Below, one piece after another: positions 1 through 10,000 of a stretch of 38,912 nt of DNA (within the stretch, counting starts at the first letter, position 1; each line of letters starts with the position of its first letter). The notes under the pieces are model-generated. The model saw only the letters and a list, made by a program, of their open reading frames with translations. It had not been told where the DNA came from and ran no database searches. A program made the position numbers and the translations under genes. Source of the DNA: Geobacter sp. (lineage in GTDB: Bacteria; Myxococcota_A; UBA9160; JADFDR01); the NCBI GenBank assembly GCA_018262735.1, contig JADFDR010000003.1, positions 1-38,912 on the forward strand, written 5' to 3'.

Positions 1-407
1 CTTCACTTCGAGAAAATGTGCGGAGTCGGTCGAGTTTGAATTCATCGGGACGCAGTGTAGCCGCCTTGCTTGACAGAGATCGACCTGCAGATAATCTCGA
101 ATCCATGGTTTTTCTGAATCCCCTCCACTTCGCCTGTCCTTGGATGCCAACACGGGCACAACGGAAGCAATGCGCGAATGCACTGCGATCGGGCATCCCT
201 CCTGCGCGTGCGTCGACGCCGTGTGCGATCCACTCGATTTTGATTCCGGGGCAAATGATTGAGCGGTGACGACCGCGACCCAAGAGGATCTTTTTTCTTT
301 GGCCGTGGTAAGTCACCACGGCCTTCGTATTTTTGGGCAAACGCTATACGATGCACTGCGCCACCCGGACCGGGCGCCCTCCAACGGTTCCGAAACGAGA
401 TGAGACT
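1..407. other. Leader/intergenic region upstream of cimA, no supported gene
   Basis: No reading frame here looks like a real protein. One + frame is open from the window edge to 269, but its product has no recognisable motif and ends in an isoleucine-rich stretch (IHSILIPGQMIER). A strong hairpin follows at 301-323. The region probably carries the cimA promoter and leader. TATACG at 345-350 resembles a -10 box but I see no convincing -35 partner. The tail of an upstream gene cut off by the window edge cannot be excluded. Confidence 0.5.
301..330 (+). terminator. Perfect 9-bp hairpin upstream of cimA (terminator or attenuator)
   Basis: GGCCGTGGT (301-309) and ACCACGGCC (315-323) form a perfect 9-bp stem with a 5-nt loop. 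It is followed by TTCGTATTTTT, a fair U-tract on the + strand. It lies about 85 nt before the cimA start. It may end an upstream transcript, or act as an attenuator in the cimA leader, since branched-chain amino acid genes are often attenuated. No short leader peptide with its own start codon is visible, so attenuation is only a possibility. Confidence 0.45.
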
Positions 408-2015
408 ATGGCCAAAAATTCTGAACAATTCGTTTCCATCATGGACACCACGCTGCGCGACGGCGAGCAAACGCCGGACATCTCGTACACGCCCGCAGAA
501 AAACTCCAGATCGCGCGAATGCTGCTCGCCGAAGTCGCCGTCGACCGCATCGAAGTCGCCTCCACGCGCGTTTCGCAAGGTGAAGCAGATGCCGCCAAGT
601 TAATCACCGACTGGGCGCGCAAGGCAGATCGCCTGGAACAAATCGAAATTCTCGGATTTTGCGACGGCAAAAAATCGGTGGACTGGATTACACAAGTCGG
701 TGGAACGGTCCTGAACTTGTTGACCAAGGGCTCCGAGCATCATTGTCGCACGCAACTGCGCGCAACACCGGAGGCGCATCTTCAAAAAATCGAAGAAGTC
801 ATACGTTATGCGCGACACAAAAAAGTGAAGGTCAACGTTTATCTCGAAGACTGGTCGAACGGTGTACGCCAAAACTTCGATTATGTGGCCCTGCTCGTAC
901 GCGCACTGCTACGGCTCGAAGTCGAACGAATCTATCTCCCGGACACGCTCGGCGTTTTCGCACCCAACGACATCGCAAAATATTTCGGAGCCATGGTCAC
1001 CGCTTGGCCACTCGCGCACTTCGAATATCACGGGCACAACGATTATGGCCTGGCGACGGCGAATTGCCTGAGCGCAGTGCAAGCCGGTGCGAAAGGCGTC
1101 CACACGAGCGTCAACGGACTTGGCGAACGCGCAGGAAACAGCCGCCTTGCGGAAGTCGTTGCTGCACTGCACGACCACTCGAAATTTCGAACGCGCGTCG
1201 ACGAAAGCCGCTTGACGGCACTTTCGCGAGTCGTGGAAACATTCACCGGAAAAAGTGTAGCCCTCAATGCACCGATCGTCGGACGCGACGTCTTCACCCA
1301 AACCGCAGGCGTCCACGCCGACGGAGACGCCAAGGGCGATCTCTACGCAAGCCGCTTGGCACCCGACCGTTTCGGACGCAAGCGTCGCTATGCACTCGGC
1401 AAACTTTCGGGCAAAGCCTCTCTGGATCACAATCTCGAGAATCTCGGCATCACACTTGCCGCCGAAGATCACGAAAAAGTGTTACGCCGCATCATCGAAC
1501 TCGGAGACCGAAAACATACTGTCGTCCTCGAAGATTTGCCGATGATCCTTGCCGACGTACTCGATGCGCCGGGCCGCAGCGTTGTGCGCGTCGAATCGTA
1601 TCGAGTTTGCGTCGGCTCGGACGAAACTCCGATGGCCGAAGTCACCGTGCGCTATGCAGACCAATTGCAAACGGCCTCTTCCGTGGGTGACGGCGGATAT
1701 GACGCATTCATGCGAGCATTGCGCAAAGCCGTGCAACCCATGGGCATCGAGATGCCACAGCTTACCGACTTTCGTGTACGCATTCCGCCGGGCGGACGCA
1801 CCGAATCGCTCGTCGAAACACGAATCAGTTGGGGCTCCGAAGAAGAAGGTGGTTTTTCGACGCTCGGGGTCGATTCCGATCAGCTCGCCGCCGCCGTGAC
1901 CGCAACCGAGAAAATGCTCAACATCGTTGCGCCGTCGCGTATCACGCAGAACACGAAAAGCGCAAAAACTTCCAAAACCACGTCTCCCAAAAAAACAAGG
2001 CGGCGTAGCGCGTGA
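408..2015 (+). CDS. cimA: (R)-citramalate synthase, Leptospira type
   Basis: Condenses pyruvate with acetyl-CoA to (R)-citramalate, the first step of the threonine-independent isoleucine route; cytoplasmic. The 535-aa protein is an HMGL-type TIM barrel followed by a LeuA-type regulatory domain (about residues 400-515). Visible motifs are TLRDGEQT (R17, D18), the metal-site segment HGHNDY and the family block NGLGERAGN. From memory of the Leptospira enzyme, its pyruvate pocket uses L81, L104 and Y144. The equivalents L82, L105 and Y145 are all present, which favours citramalate over 2-isopropylmalate synthase. The tail after residue 515 is Lys/Thr/Ser-rich. The ATG at 408 is chosen because similarity begins just after it and GAGATGAG lies upstream; an upstream frame from 333 looks non-coding. 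The stop overlaps the next start as TGATG, suggesting translational coupling. Confidence 0.88.
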   Translation: MAKNSEQFVSIMDTTLRDGEQTPDISYTPAEKLQIARMLLAEVAVDRIEVASTRVSQGEADAAKLITDWARKADRLEQIEILGFCDGKKSVDWITQVGGTVLNLLTKGSEHHCRTQLRATPEAHLQKIEEVIRYARHKKVKVNVYLEDWSNGVRQNFDYVALLVRALLRLEVERIYLPDTLGVFAPNDIAKYFGAMVTAWPLAHFEYHGHNDYGLATANCLSAVQAGAKGVHTSVNGLGERAGNSRLAEVVAALHDHSKFRTRVDESRLTALSRVVETFTGKSVALNAPIVGRDVFTQTAGVHADGDAKGDLYASRLAPDRFGRKRRYALGKLSGKASLDHNLENLGITLAAEDHEKVLRRIIELGDRKHTVVLEDLPMILADVLDAPGRSVVRVESYRVCVGSDETPMAEVTVRYADQLQTASSVGDGGYDAFMRALRKAVQPMGIEMPQLTDFRVRIPPGGRTESLVETRISWGSEEEGGFSTLGVDSDQLAAAVTATEKMLNIVAPSRITQNTKSAKTSKTTSPKKTRRRSA

Positions 2016-3001
2016 TGCTTTTCGCAAAGAAAACACTTTTTTGGGTCACCTGCCTTGGGCTCCTTGCAAGCTGCACGTCACTCACGACATCCGGATCCGC
2101 AACGAAGTCGGATTCCCAATATCGCGCACCGGAAAACATTCTCGAAATCGTCGCAGTCTTACGACGACATATTCCGGATGACACCTATCGCTTTGATCCG
2201 GCACGCGATTTTACGGGTCGTAACGTATATCGCGCGTCGCTCTTGCGTCTCGAAAACATCGAACGAATCCATGCCGACGCTTTGCGTGCAGGACACATGG
2301 ATCCGGTGATCGCATTCTCGAAAGCACGCGCCCTCGAACGCTTACGCGCATTCGACCTCGCTGCCGAAAACTACCGGGTTGTCGCAAACTACGAAAATTC
2401 ACCCTTGCGCCAAGAAGCCTTGCAGAGCGCCGCCGTATGCGACGCACTCGACGAAGCTTTGCGCTTCGAATTCTTCCGGAGCGAAACTTTCTCCGATGCA
2501 ACGTCCACTCCATTTCCAGAATCGATCGAAAAGGCCGAAGCCATCTTCGCGAAGCGCAACGCCTTGCTCGAAGCACTGCTCGCCGCAAACGGATCGACAC
2601 ATTACCGGTTCATCCTTCAAGAAGAGATTGAACACGCAGACGTATCGCGTGCGCGCTATTTCGAAACCTTGCGTCATGCCAGCAAGGGCGGCAACGAACG
2701 CGCACTTGCCGAATTTCAGCAACTGGTCATGAAACACCGCGACAGCAAACGTTTTCGTCAGCATTTGATTGCACTCGCAGATCTCTATGCTGTGATGGCG
2801 CGAGAATACGTGGATCGCGATCCGCCCGAATCGTTGCTATTCGATCCCGTTGCCTTCCGTGAACTCATCGACGCTGCATCGCAAATTTATCAAAACGTGT
2901 CCAATCAAGATGGTTCGCCCGAGAAAATCGAAGCCGCACGCAAGCTCGAAGAAATGCTTGCCTTTACTCTGAGGGTCGATCGTGATCGATTCACGCCGTA
3001 A
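2015..3001 (+). CDS. Lipoprotein with helical (TPR-like) repeats, unknown function
   Basis: I do not recognise this 328-aa protein. It opens with a lipoprotein signal: K5-K6, a hydrophobic run and the lipobox LLASC with Cys20 as the probable lipidated residue, so it should be membrane-anchored in the envelope. Residues about 80-320 are mostly alpha-helical, with Ala/Leu/Arg/Glu patterns that resemble degenerate TPR repeats (for example FSKARALERLRAFDLAAENYR, given here as its type only). The start ATG overlaps the cimA stop (TGATG); a GTG three bases earlier is the alternative. It is followed after 2 nt by a dispersed palindromic repeat, then by a second lipoprotein gene. The link to cimA is positional only; no metabolic role is implied by the sequence. 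Confidence 0.75.
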   Translation: MLFAKKTLFWVTCLGLLASCTSLTTSGSATKSDSQYRAPENILEIVAVLRRHIPDDTYRFDPARDFTGRNVYRASLLRLENIERIHADALRAGHMDPVIAFSKARALERLRAFDLAAENYRVVANYENSPLRQEALQSAAVCDALDEALRFEFFRSETFSDATSTPFPESIEKAEAIFAKRNALLEALLAANGSTHYRFILQEEIEHADVSRARYFETLRHASKGGNERALAEFQQLVMKHRDSKRFRQHLIALADLYAVMAREYVDRDPPESLLFDPVAFRELIDAASQIYQNVSNQDGSPEKIEAARKLEEMLAFTLRVDRDRFTP

Positions 3002-3002
3002 A

Positions 3003-3111
3003 GAGCCTCTGGTCAATCCCGCTTTATCAATGCGAGTTTCTTTTCCACCGACGGAAAACAGCAGCACCGGTTTGCAACAATGCTTGAAGAATAAAATGGA
3101 TCCGAGGTTCC
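3003..3111 (-). repeat. Dispersed palindromic repeat, copy A
   Basis: One of six related intergenic elements. Read on the minus strand it begins GGAACCTCGGATCC, carries the conserved core TGTTTTCCGTCGGTGGAAAA, and ends in GAGGCTC, complementary to its start. It begins 2 nt after the preceding lipoprotein stop and ends about 120 nt before the next gene. The core here has GTGGAAAA where most copies have GTGAAAAA. Confidence 0.85.
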
Positions 3112-3233
3112 TTCCATTGCTCGCATGCATTCTTGCGCGAACGCAGCTTCTTCAAGATGCGTGTCGCCTGCCGGAGCAACAACGCGACGATCTCCGACAA
3201 TCCTGCGCTCGAAGAAACATCGGAAAAACAAAG

Positions 3234-5516
3234 GTGCGAGCATTACTCTTTTTTGTGTTGGCTTCTTTGAGCGCACTGGGTTGCGCTTCCAAAACGACCA
3301 TCCCTCTCTATGCACCGCTCGCTCCCGCGCCCTTGCGTTCCGCGCGCATGCCCGACGAAGCCGACTTTGCCGCGCGCGATCTGCTCTCCGTCGCACTGCT
3401 GGAAGATCGTACGCGTGCCGCAGAGGCACTGGCAAAATTGCGCGAAACGACCCTCCAAAGCACAAACCCGGAAGACAACACAAAATTCGGTATACCCCTC
3501 GTAGCGTATGCACAAAATCTCGTCGATTCGATGCAAGAAAATCCGCGCGCCTATCGAAATGCATCGCGCACTCTGTTGAAACAAAAAAAATTACCCAAGT
3601 CTCTTCGCACGCGTCTCGAGTATGAAGTCGAAGATGATCCCATGCTGCTTAGCAAGGCGCGATTGCGCGACGATCATCAAGCTTCTTTCGGGCAAGTTTT
3701 CAACATGATCGCCGTACCGGCGGGACGCAGCATGATGTCGGCCAGCACACCCATCGTGGGTTTTGTGCGCTCCTTCATCGAGTGGAGCGCAAGCCGGCAT
3801 CTCACCGACGACTTCTCGATCTACGAACGTCAGGCTCTGCACTACTGGGAAGAAGAATTGCGTCGCGAGCCTGATTCGGAAGACGCTCCCGAGCTTACGC
3901 GAAAAGTCGAAATTGCAAACACAAAATTGCGTAATACGCGACGCGACCAAGAACTTCGCAAAGCACGACGCGCGCTCCGCCAAGGCGATCCACGGCTCGC
4001 CTTGGCATTTTCGGAATCGGCATTGCGCAACACTCCGGAAGATTCCAAAGCGCGACGGCTCGGCGAAAAAGCATTGCAGCAAATCGAAACGCAAGACGCT
4101 GCACGCGCGCGAAGTCTGGAAGCACCCCAAAATCTGACCTTGTCGGATCCCACCGAACTGCAACTCGCAGTCGCGCTGCTGGGTTCGGCCTCGGACACCG
4201 ATGTTCGCATCGCGCAAGTGCTCACCGACGATCCCAAAGGCCCATGGGCGGACGAAGCGCGATTTGCTCTCGCGATGCGCAAAATGGAACAACACGAGGA
4301 TGTTTCGAGCTGGAAAATTTTGCAGGAAGCGAAGAAACGCCGACACCGGCATGAAAACATGACTCTCCACGCCAAGACGCTGCTTCACGATCCCGCGCAA
4401 AACCCTCTTGCCATGTTTCAATCAACACGAAAAAGTGACGGATGGTTTCGAACGCGCTGGATTCTCTTTGGTCCGCTCGCGCGCGGCGCACGTGATCGCG
4501 ATTTGCCGCGCACTCTCGAATGGATACTCGACGCGCCTTATTTCATCGATGTCCTCGTCGGCATGCCCGAACGCATCGTGCGTTATCCCTGGCTTTCGCC
4601 CTGGCCGTTTGGACGCGCGCCTTCCTATTTCGCAAATCAGTATCTCGCCCGTTACTCCGACGGAAAAGCAATCGAGGACGTCGAAGAATGGCTTGAGGAC
4701 TATGAAAAACAACGCGGCAACTGGATCGGCGCACATGAAATGGCAAGTCGCCATACACCTGAAGGTGTAGAACCGTCCAAGCAACTGCTGCGGCTTGAGA
4801 AAAAAGCCGCCGAACAAGCCCTTGCCTCCGCAACCCAACAAACGCGCCTCGAAGTACGCATTCCGATGCTGCAAGAAATCGTACGTCGCTATCCAAAAAC
4901 CGAAGCAAGCCGCAAAGCAGGATTGCAGGTCCGCGCCGAAGTTCTCGAGCTCGCACCGCAAGCCATCCGCGTTTCGCGCGGCTTCCTCGAAGAAAACCCC
5001 GAACTCGCAGGCCCCAACGGTCTTGGTCTTCGCCCCGAACTTCTCGACGGGAATCCCGACAATGGCGAGTTGCATCCCCGCGGCGTCACCTTCGAAGGGG
5101 GTAACACTCTTGCGGTTCACTATTTGAACGAACGAGGCAAAAAGAAAGAAGCGCCTGTAACCGTTCGTCAGCAAATTTCTGCCGAACGACTTGCAGAGAT
5201 CGTGGCGCGTCTCGAAGAACGATCCCTCGCACTGACTCTGCTCGATCGCGATTACGAGCATCTTCCCGATGCACAGCGCGATCTCTTCTTTGAGCGTGCA
5301 CGCCTTGGTGTTGCGGAAGAAAAAGCTCCCCGGCATGCGGCGCGCTCGACTTTTGCCTTTCTCGGAATGCGCGAAAAATATGGCCTCGTGCGCGGGCGCG
5401 AATCGATCCTGCCGATTGAACTCGTCTTGCAAAGCTCGGCGAGCGACTTGAGCCTCGGCGCATTCCCTCGCATCAAAGAGCCAAAGAAGACTCCCGACTC
5501 CATTTTCTTTGAATAA
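3234..5516 (+). CDS. Large lipoprotein, mostly helical, unknown function
   Basis: Not recognised. The reading frame is open from 2982, but upstream of 3234 it runs through repeat copy A. I choose GTG 3234 because a typical lipoprotein signal starts exactly there: RALLFFVLASL, then the lipobox SALGC with Cys17. No strong ribosome site is visible, so ATG 3096 is a possible alternative. From GTG the product is 760 aa. It is rich in Arg, Ala, Leu and Glu, with long predicted helices (about residues 220-420 and 520-600). A middle segment near residues 400-480 is rich in aromatics (WFRTRWILFG, YPWLSPWPFG). The gene lies in line with cimA and the smaller lipoprotein, and may share their transcript. 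A role as an envelope-anchored scaffold is speculation. Confidence 0.72.
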   Translation: MRALLFFVLASLSALGCASKTTIPLYAPLAPAPLRSARMPDEADFAARDLLSVALLEDRTRAAEALAKLRETTLQSTNPEDNTKFGIPLVAYAQNLVDSMQENPRAYRNASRTLLKQKKLPKSLRTRLEYEVEDDPMLLSKARLRDDHQASFGQVFNMIAVPAGRSMMSASTPIVGFVRSFIEWSASRHLTDDFSIYERQALHYWEEELRREPDSEDAPELTRKVEIANTKLRNTRRDQELRKARRALRQGDPRLALAFSESALRNTPEDSKARRLGEKALQQIETQDAARARSLEAPQNLTLSDPTELQLAVALLGSASDTDVRIAQVLTDDPKGPWADEARFALAMRKMEQHEDVSSWKILQEAKKRRHRHENMTLHAKTLLHDPAQNPLAMFQSTRKSDGWFRTRWILFGPLARGARDRDLPRTLEWILDAPYFIDVLVGMPERIVRYPWLSPWPFGRAPSYFANQYLARYSDGKAIEDVEEWLEDYEKQRGNWIGAHEMASRHTPEGVEPSKQLLRLEKKAAEQALASATQQTRLEVRIPMLQEIVRRYPKTEASRKAGLQVRAEVLELAPQAIRVSRGFLEENPELAGPNGLGLRPELLDGNPDNGELHPRGVTFEGGNTLAVHYLNERGKKKEAPVTVRQQISAERLAEIVARLEERSLALTLLDRDYEHLPDAQRDLFFERARLGVAEEKAPRHAARSTFAFLGMREKYGLVRGRESILPIELVLQSSASDLSLGAFPRIKEPKKTPDSIFFE

Positions 5517-5819
5517 CAAATATTTGAGTCAATCCATTGCGTCGCGGTGCGTCATGCAACGCGCAGCGAAATGCAAGCCGATTCCGAAAAAGGAAGATCC
5601 TGGCCCACAAAAAAGTCAACACCGGGATGGCTTCACCCGATATGCTGCCCAAACCCAAAAATCGTGTTTCAGGTGCGCAGACAGTTGGGCAGGATTTTTC
5701 TGTCCCGTCGAGCTGTGTACTTCACAACTGAACCCATCCCGTTTTTCCTCGGATCGCGCAGCTTCGCTCGGATGGGTCCTAAAGAAAGAAACCTTTTTCA
5801 TTCCTTTGGAGGGCAATCC
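5517..5819. other. 303-nt gap upstream of the barrel protein gene
   Basis: No gene is supported. The frame of the downstream gene stays open leftwards to 5547, but that part encodes an Arg/Cys-rich sequence and precedes a clear signal peptide and ribosome site, so I treat it as non-coding. I see no strong terminator for the preceding gene and no convincing promoter boxes. Confidence 0.55.
5808..5813 (+). promoter_or_regulatory. Ribosome binding site fixing the barrel protein start
   Basis: GGAGGG stands 6 nt before ATG 5820. Together with the signal peptide that begins at that codon, it rules out the longer open frame from 5547. Confidence 0.8.
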
Positions 5820-6878
5820 ATGTTCAATTCACTTTCTTTTCGATTCGTGTTTTTCGGAATTGCGGTAGCCGCAATGTTGCTTCACGCAACGCCGGCGAAC
5901 GCCGTAGCAACGACGCAAATAAGTGTTACTGGCACTGCCGTAAAAGAAACCACTCTGCAACTTCTCGATGCGAACAACCAAACCGTCCAGGAGGACGAGG
6001 ACAGCAATCACGCCGTCGGTCTTTGGTGGTGGCGGAACATTCCTTCGGGAAGCTACACGCTGCTGATTCAACAACCCGGCAAGGCCGATATCCGCGAGAC
6101 GGTCAAAATCGCCGATGGAAAAACAACGACGATCAGCGTCGACAGCGCAGCGCGCACGGTATCCATCACCGGCGAGCGCGAGCCGGATGCCATCAACACC
6201 CTCGACGACTCGCGATTTGCGGTAGCCCTCCTCGGCGGAGTAAAGCGAACGCCATACGATGCACAGGTGCAATCCAAAATGTGGGGCATCGATGAAGAGG
6301 AGAGCTTAAACGATACGATTGGAATGCTCGGCATCGAAGGACGTTACTACCTGCCAAACTTCGAAGTGTTGCAAGCGTGTCGCGCGCGACTTTTCCTTGC
6401 AGCGATGTACCTGGAATATCTCGGCGGAGGACAAACCAACCGCTTCATCAATGCTCATCCCGGACCCAGCAAGGATACCGGCATGAGCCTCGACGAACAG
6501 CGATCTTTGCGTCTGGCGCTTGGCTCGCAGTTCCTACTCACGCAGCAAGTCATGCTTGCAACACTCGTCGGTGTCCATGCCACCCGCGTCAAGGCACGCA
6601 TGCTCAGCGACGAGAGCGGTGGCGGTGGCCCGCGAAACAGCTTCAGCAAATCCGAAACGGTCTGGGGGCCTTACTTCGCGGTGGATCTCATCTTTCCGCT
6701 CTTGCTGCAACAGCTTTTCCATGTGCCAAATCTCGATCTCTTCGTACGTGCAGAAGCGATGCACATGCGCGACGTCACGGCGAGCGGGAAATCTCCATTC
6801 ACCGGCGCAATTTATCATGGCGAGGCCGAGGGTGGGACCCAGTATGGCGGCGCGATTGGAATCATGAAGCGTTTCTAG
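5820..6878 (+). CDS. Secreted protein: PEGA/carboxypeptidase-regulatory-like domain plus outer-membrane beta-barrel
   Basis: 352 aa. A Sec signal peptide (about residues 1-28, cut after ANA) is followed by a small beta domain to about residue 120. That domain has the SGSYTLLIQQPGKADI pattern of PEGA or carboxypeptidase-regulatory folds. The rest alternates hydrophobic and polar residues as outer-membrane strands do (GIEGRYYLP, RLFLAAMYLEYLGG, LFVRAEAMHM), and the chain ends in phenylalanine, typical of barrels inserted by the BAM machinery. Location is probably the outer membrane with a periplasmic N-domain. No enzyme motif is seen. A strong terminator follows 12 nt after the stop, so the gene is probably the end of its transcript. 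The neighbouring subtilase is also exported, but a partnership is only inferred. Exact family unknown. Confidence 0.75.
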   Translation: MFNSLSFRFVFFGIAVAAMLLHATPANAVATTQISVTGTAVKETTLQLLDANNQTVQEDEDSNHAVGLWWWRNIPSGSYTLLIQQPGKADIRETVKIADGKTTTISVDSAARTVSITGEREPDAINTLDDSRFAVALLGGVKRTPYDAQVQSKMWGIDEEESLNDTIGMLGIEGRYYLPNFEVLQACRARLFLAAMYLEYLGGGQTNRFINAHPGPSKDTGMSLDEQRSLRLALGSQFLLTQQVMLATLVGVHATRVKARMLSDESGGGGPRNSFSKSETVWGPYFAVDLIFPLLLQQLFHVPNLDLFVRAEAMHMRDVTASGKSPFTGAIYHGEAEGGTQYGGAIGIMKRF

Positions 6879-6890
6879 ATGCAACTTCCA

Positions 6891-6936
6891 GGGAGGCATT
6901 TGCACGAGATCCCGCTGCAAATGCCTCCCTTTTTTT
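6891..6936 (+). terminator. Rho-independent terminator
   Basis: GGGAGGCATTTGCA (6891-6904) pairs perfectly with TGCAAATGCCTCCC (6916-6929), an 11-nt loop between them, followed by seven T. This is a textbook terminator for the barrel protein gene. It lies only 82 nt before the subtilase start, so the subtilase needs its own promoter in that small space or depends on read-through. Confidence 0.95.
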
Positions 6937-7018
6937 ATGCAACACAAAAAAGAGATTCATGATGAAGTCGCTTCCGCGTGTCGCGAAACGATTTCGAAGA
7001 AATTCCGGAGAGAGAAAA

Positions 7019-10000
7019 ATGCGCAACTACATCCTGCCGCTTCTTTGGCTTCTGGCTTTCACCTTTCTTCCGAACGGAATTTTCGTCGGAAATGTCTTCG
7101 CCGACGACGATGTGACCGTCGACATGAAGCAATCCGAGATTCCGAAAGACAACAGCGATCTCGAAGCCATCCAAAATTTTGCGCAACAGTTACAGTCACA
7201 AAAATGTGTCTGCCCAAAAATGGACTGCGATGCAGCGCATCGCACTCTGCAAAAACTGGCCGATCTCCAGGGCTACCTCGAAGGAATGCTTGCTTCGCTT
7301 CGCGATGCGAACGACGATCATATGGCGCATTTCAAGGCACTCGCGGAACAAGGCAAGCTCACCAACGAACAACTCGGTCGAACCATCCTCGCGCTCGGCG
7401 TGCAGGAATTTCTGCACAACATGGGTAGTGCGTTGCTCGACATTGCGAGTATCACGAGTTTCTTCAACGAAATTGCGGAAGACCCCAGCAAACTCGCAAG
7501 CAAGAAACCTCTCGAAATCATCGAAAACCTCGACAAATTCTATGAAGCCGTAAAAGACTACGAGAGCGCCGTCACCAATTTGAGTAGCAGTCTCACGGGT
7601 CAAAAGATCGAGGGACCTGTCGGCAACTTGACTCCAGACGTGCTCGGCATCGGCAAAGATGCTCTCAACGATCACAAGAGCACGATCTCCGACGCTATTT
7701 CCGTTTTGAAGGATGTCCACGAGAAAGGCGGCGACGTGCGCGAGGCCTTCAAAAAACCGGGCGGCCCCGCATCCGCCATCGGGCAAATTGCGGGTCGATA
7801 TTTGAAAGCTTACTCCGCCAAACAAATGGAAGAGCGCATGCAATATCTCAAAGATCTCGAAGGCGATCTCGCGGCGTCGGATCTTTCTCAGGCGCAGGCT
7901 TTTCGAGAAATGCAGAAGGTGCAAACGCGCCGCTTCATGGCGGAAGACACGCTCGAGGCTGTACGCGCCGCACTGAGTTCATTTGCGGCCTGTGCAGCGA
8001 AAGCCGGTTGCGGACCATACACTTTGGTGCGTCCACAACTTCCGAATTTCAACACGGAAGTTCCAGGAGCCAACGGCAAAGTCAAAAAGAACTGGGGCAC
8101 CGCATTGCGCTACTACAATGAAGCCTTGGCTGCGTTGCGCTCGGATTTGTCCTTGCCTGCGATCGAAGAGCGCGTGCCCTGCAATCCGACACCAATCGGC
8201 GACAAAATCAAAATCGGATTTGATACTCCGGTGTGGTGCAATTTCGGGGGCGGCTCGACGCCCGTGCCTCCCTTCGGAGGCGACGACGGCAGCACGCCGC
8301 CTCCGACGAGTGGCCCAGGTGATGGCATCGGCATTCCGACCGGAGGCGGAGGAACACCCACCACGCCCGGCGGCACACCTCAAATTCCAGGCGGCCCGCC
8401 GACACATCCTGGTGGCACGGGCACAACGACGCGTCCACCCGGAACAACCTCCAAGCCAAACGACGACGATCCGCGCGACGGCGATCCCACGACCCCGCCG
8501 CCGGTGATCGTGAAAGCAACCAAAACTGCACTCGCAACCGGCGCGCAGGCCGTCGCCGTGCAAGGCGCATTACTCAAAATTGAGACACCCGCACCAGCGC
8601 TACCTCTTGCCGGCAATACAGCGCCCGATACGGGATTCAACGAGTCTCCGCAACAAGGCGTAACCGGACCGGACGGTCAAGCAAAACTCGGGTCTGGTAC
8701 ACCGAACGGAGTCACTCCGGTTGTGGTTGGCGTCGATCTCACTCCACAATCGAGCATGATGGTGACGCTTGGAGGAAACAACCCGCGCGCTGCACTGCAT
8801 CCAGATTTGCATCAATATTGGAAGCGTTCGTTCTTGCTCAATAGCCAAACCGTGGCGGTTTTGTTCTATCCGCAAGAGATGGGCCAAACCGTGGCGCGTC
8901 TTATTCGCGAGTCGGCAAACGTCACTCACTCGGAAATCAATTACTGTCGCGAGAAAGAAGGCACACCGAACGATCCATACTTGCTATCGAAAGGAAGCTG
9001 GAAACAAAACTATGACGATCAATGGGGAATCAAGCGTGTCGGCTTTACTACCGATGCGGATTCCGCATGGAATTCCGTCGGAGAAAAACCTGCGTCGGTT
9101 GTGGTGGCCGTGATTGATTCGGGCCTCGACTGGAATCACAAAGACTTCGCCTGGGAAAATATCTGGCAAAACCCCGGCGAAATTCCCGACAACGGCATCG
9201 ACGACGATGGCAACGGTTATGTCGACGATGCCATCGGCTGGGACTTCTTCCATGGATCCAACAAACCCTGGGATTACGACGGACACGGTACTTTCGTGAC
9301 AGGCATCATTGCAGCAACACAAAATAATGTTACCGGTATCGCAGGCATCAATCCGCACGCAAAGATCATGGTGCTCAAAGCTCTGAACAGCTTTGGCCAC
9401 ACACGCGCCTCGTTCATCGCCGAGGCCGTGCTCTATGCAGCGAATCATGGAGCACAAGTAATCAACTTGTCCGTCGGTGGAAAAAATAGAACTCGCGCCG
9501 AAGAACAGGCAATCTCCTATGCACTCTCGAAAGGCATCGTCGTCGTGGTTGCGGCCGGCAACGAAGGCACGGACGTCGCCGATTTCGGTCCTGCGTCACT
9601 CGAAGGCGTTATTACCGTGACCGCCACGGATCCCAACGACAAGCGCGCAATGTTTGCGAATTGGGGTTCCGGCATCGACATCGCTGCACCGGGCGTGGAC
9701 ATTCTTTCGCTGCGTGGCCGTCGCACGGACTTGATGCGCGACCTACCCGGCACCGACTACCAACCCGACTCGGCTTTCGTCGGTAGCGACAAACGTTACT
9801 TCCGGGCTTCCGGCACTTCGTTTGCCGCGCCGATCGTTGCGGGTACGGCATCGCTTCTGATCTCGAAAAATCCCAATCTCCGTGCGGAGCAAGTGAAACG
9901 AATCTTACTCCATTCCGCGAAAGACATTGAGACACCAGGCATCGATCAACTCACGGGGTATGGCCTGCTCGACGCCAAAGCGGCGCTCGCTGCGGATCCA

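Noticed and set aside
42-578. Long minus-strand open frame at the left edge
   Set aside because: Most of it is antisense to cimA and its product has no motif; it is a shadow of the high-GC coding frame.
659-1690. Long second open frame inside cimA on the same strand
   Set aside because: Arg/Ser/Pro-rich product typical of an out-of-frame reading of this coding sequence.
4422-5519. Minus-strand open frame opposite the large lipoprotein
   Set aside because: It has no start context or motifs, while the + frame has a signal sequence and continuous helical character.
6377-7018. Upstream extension of the subtilase reading frame
   Set aside because: It runs through the barrel protein gene and a strong terminator; the signal peptide and ribosome site fix the start near 7019.
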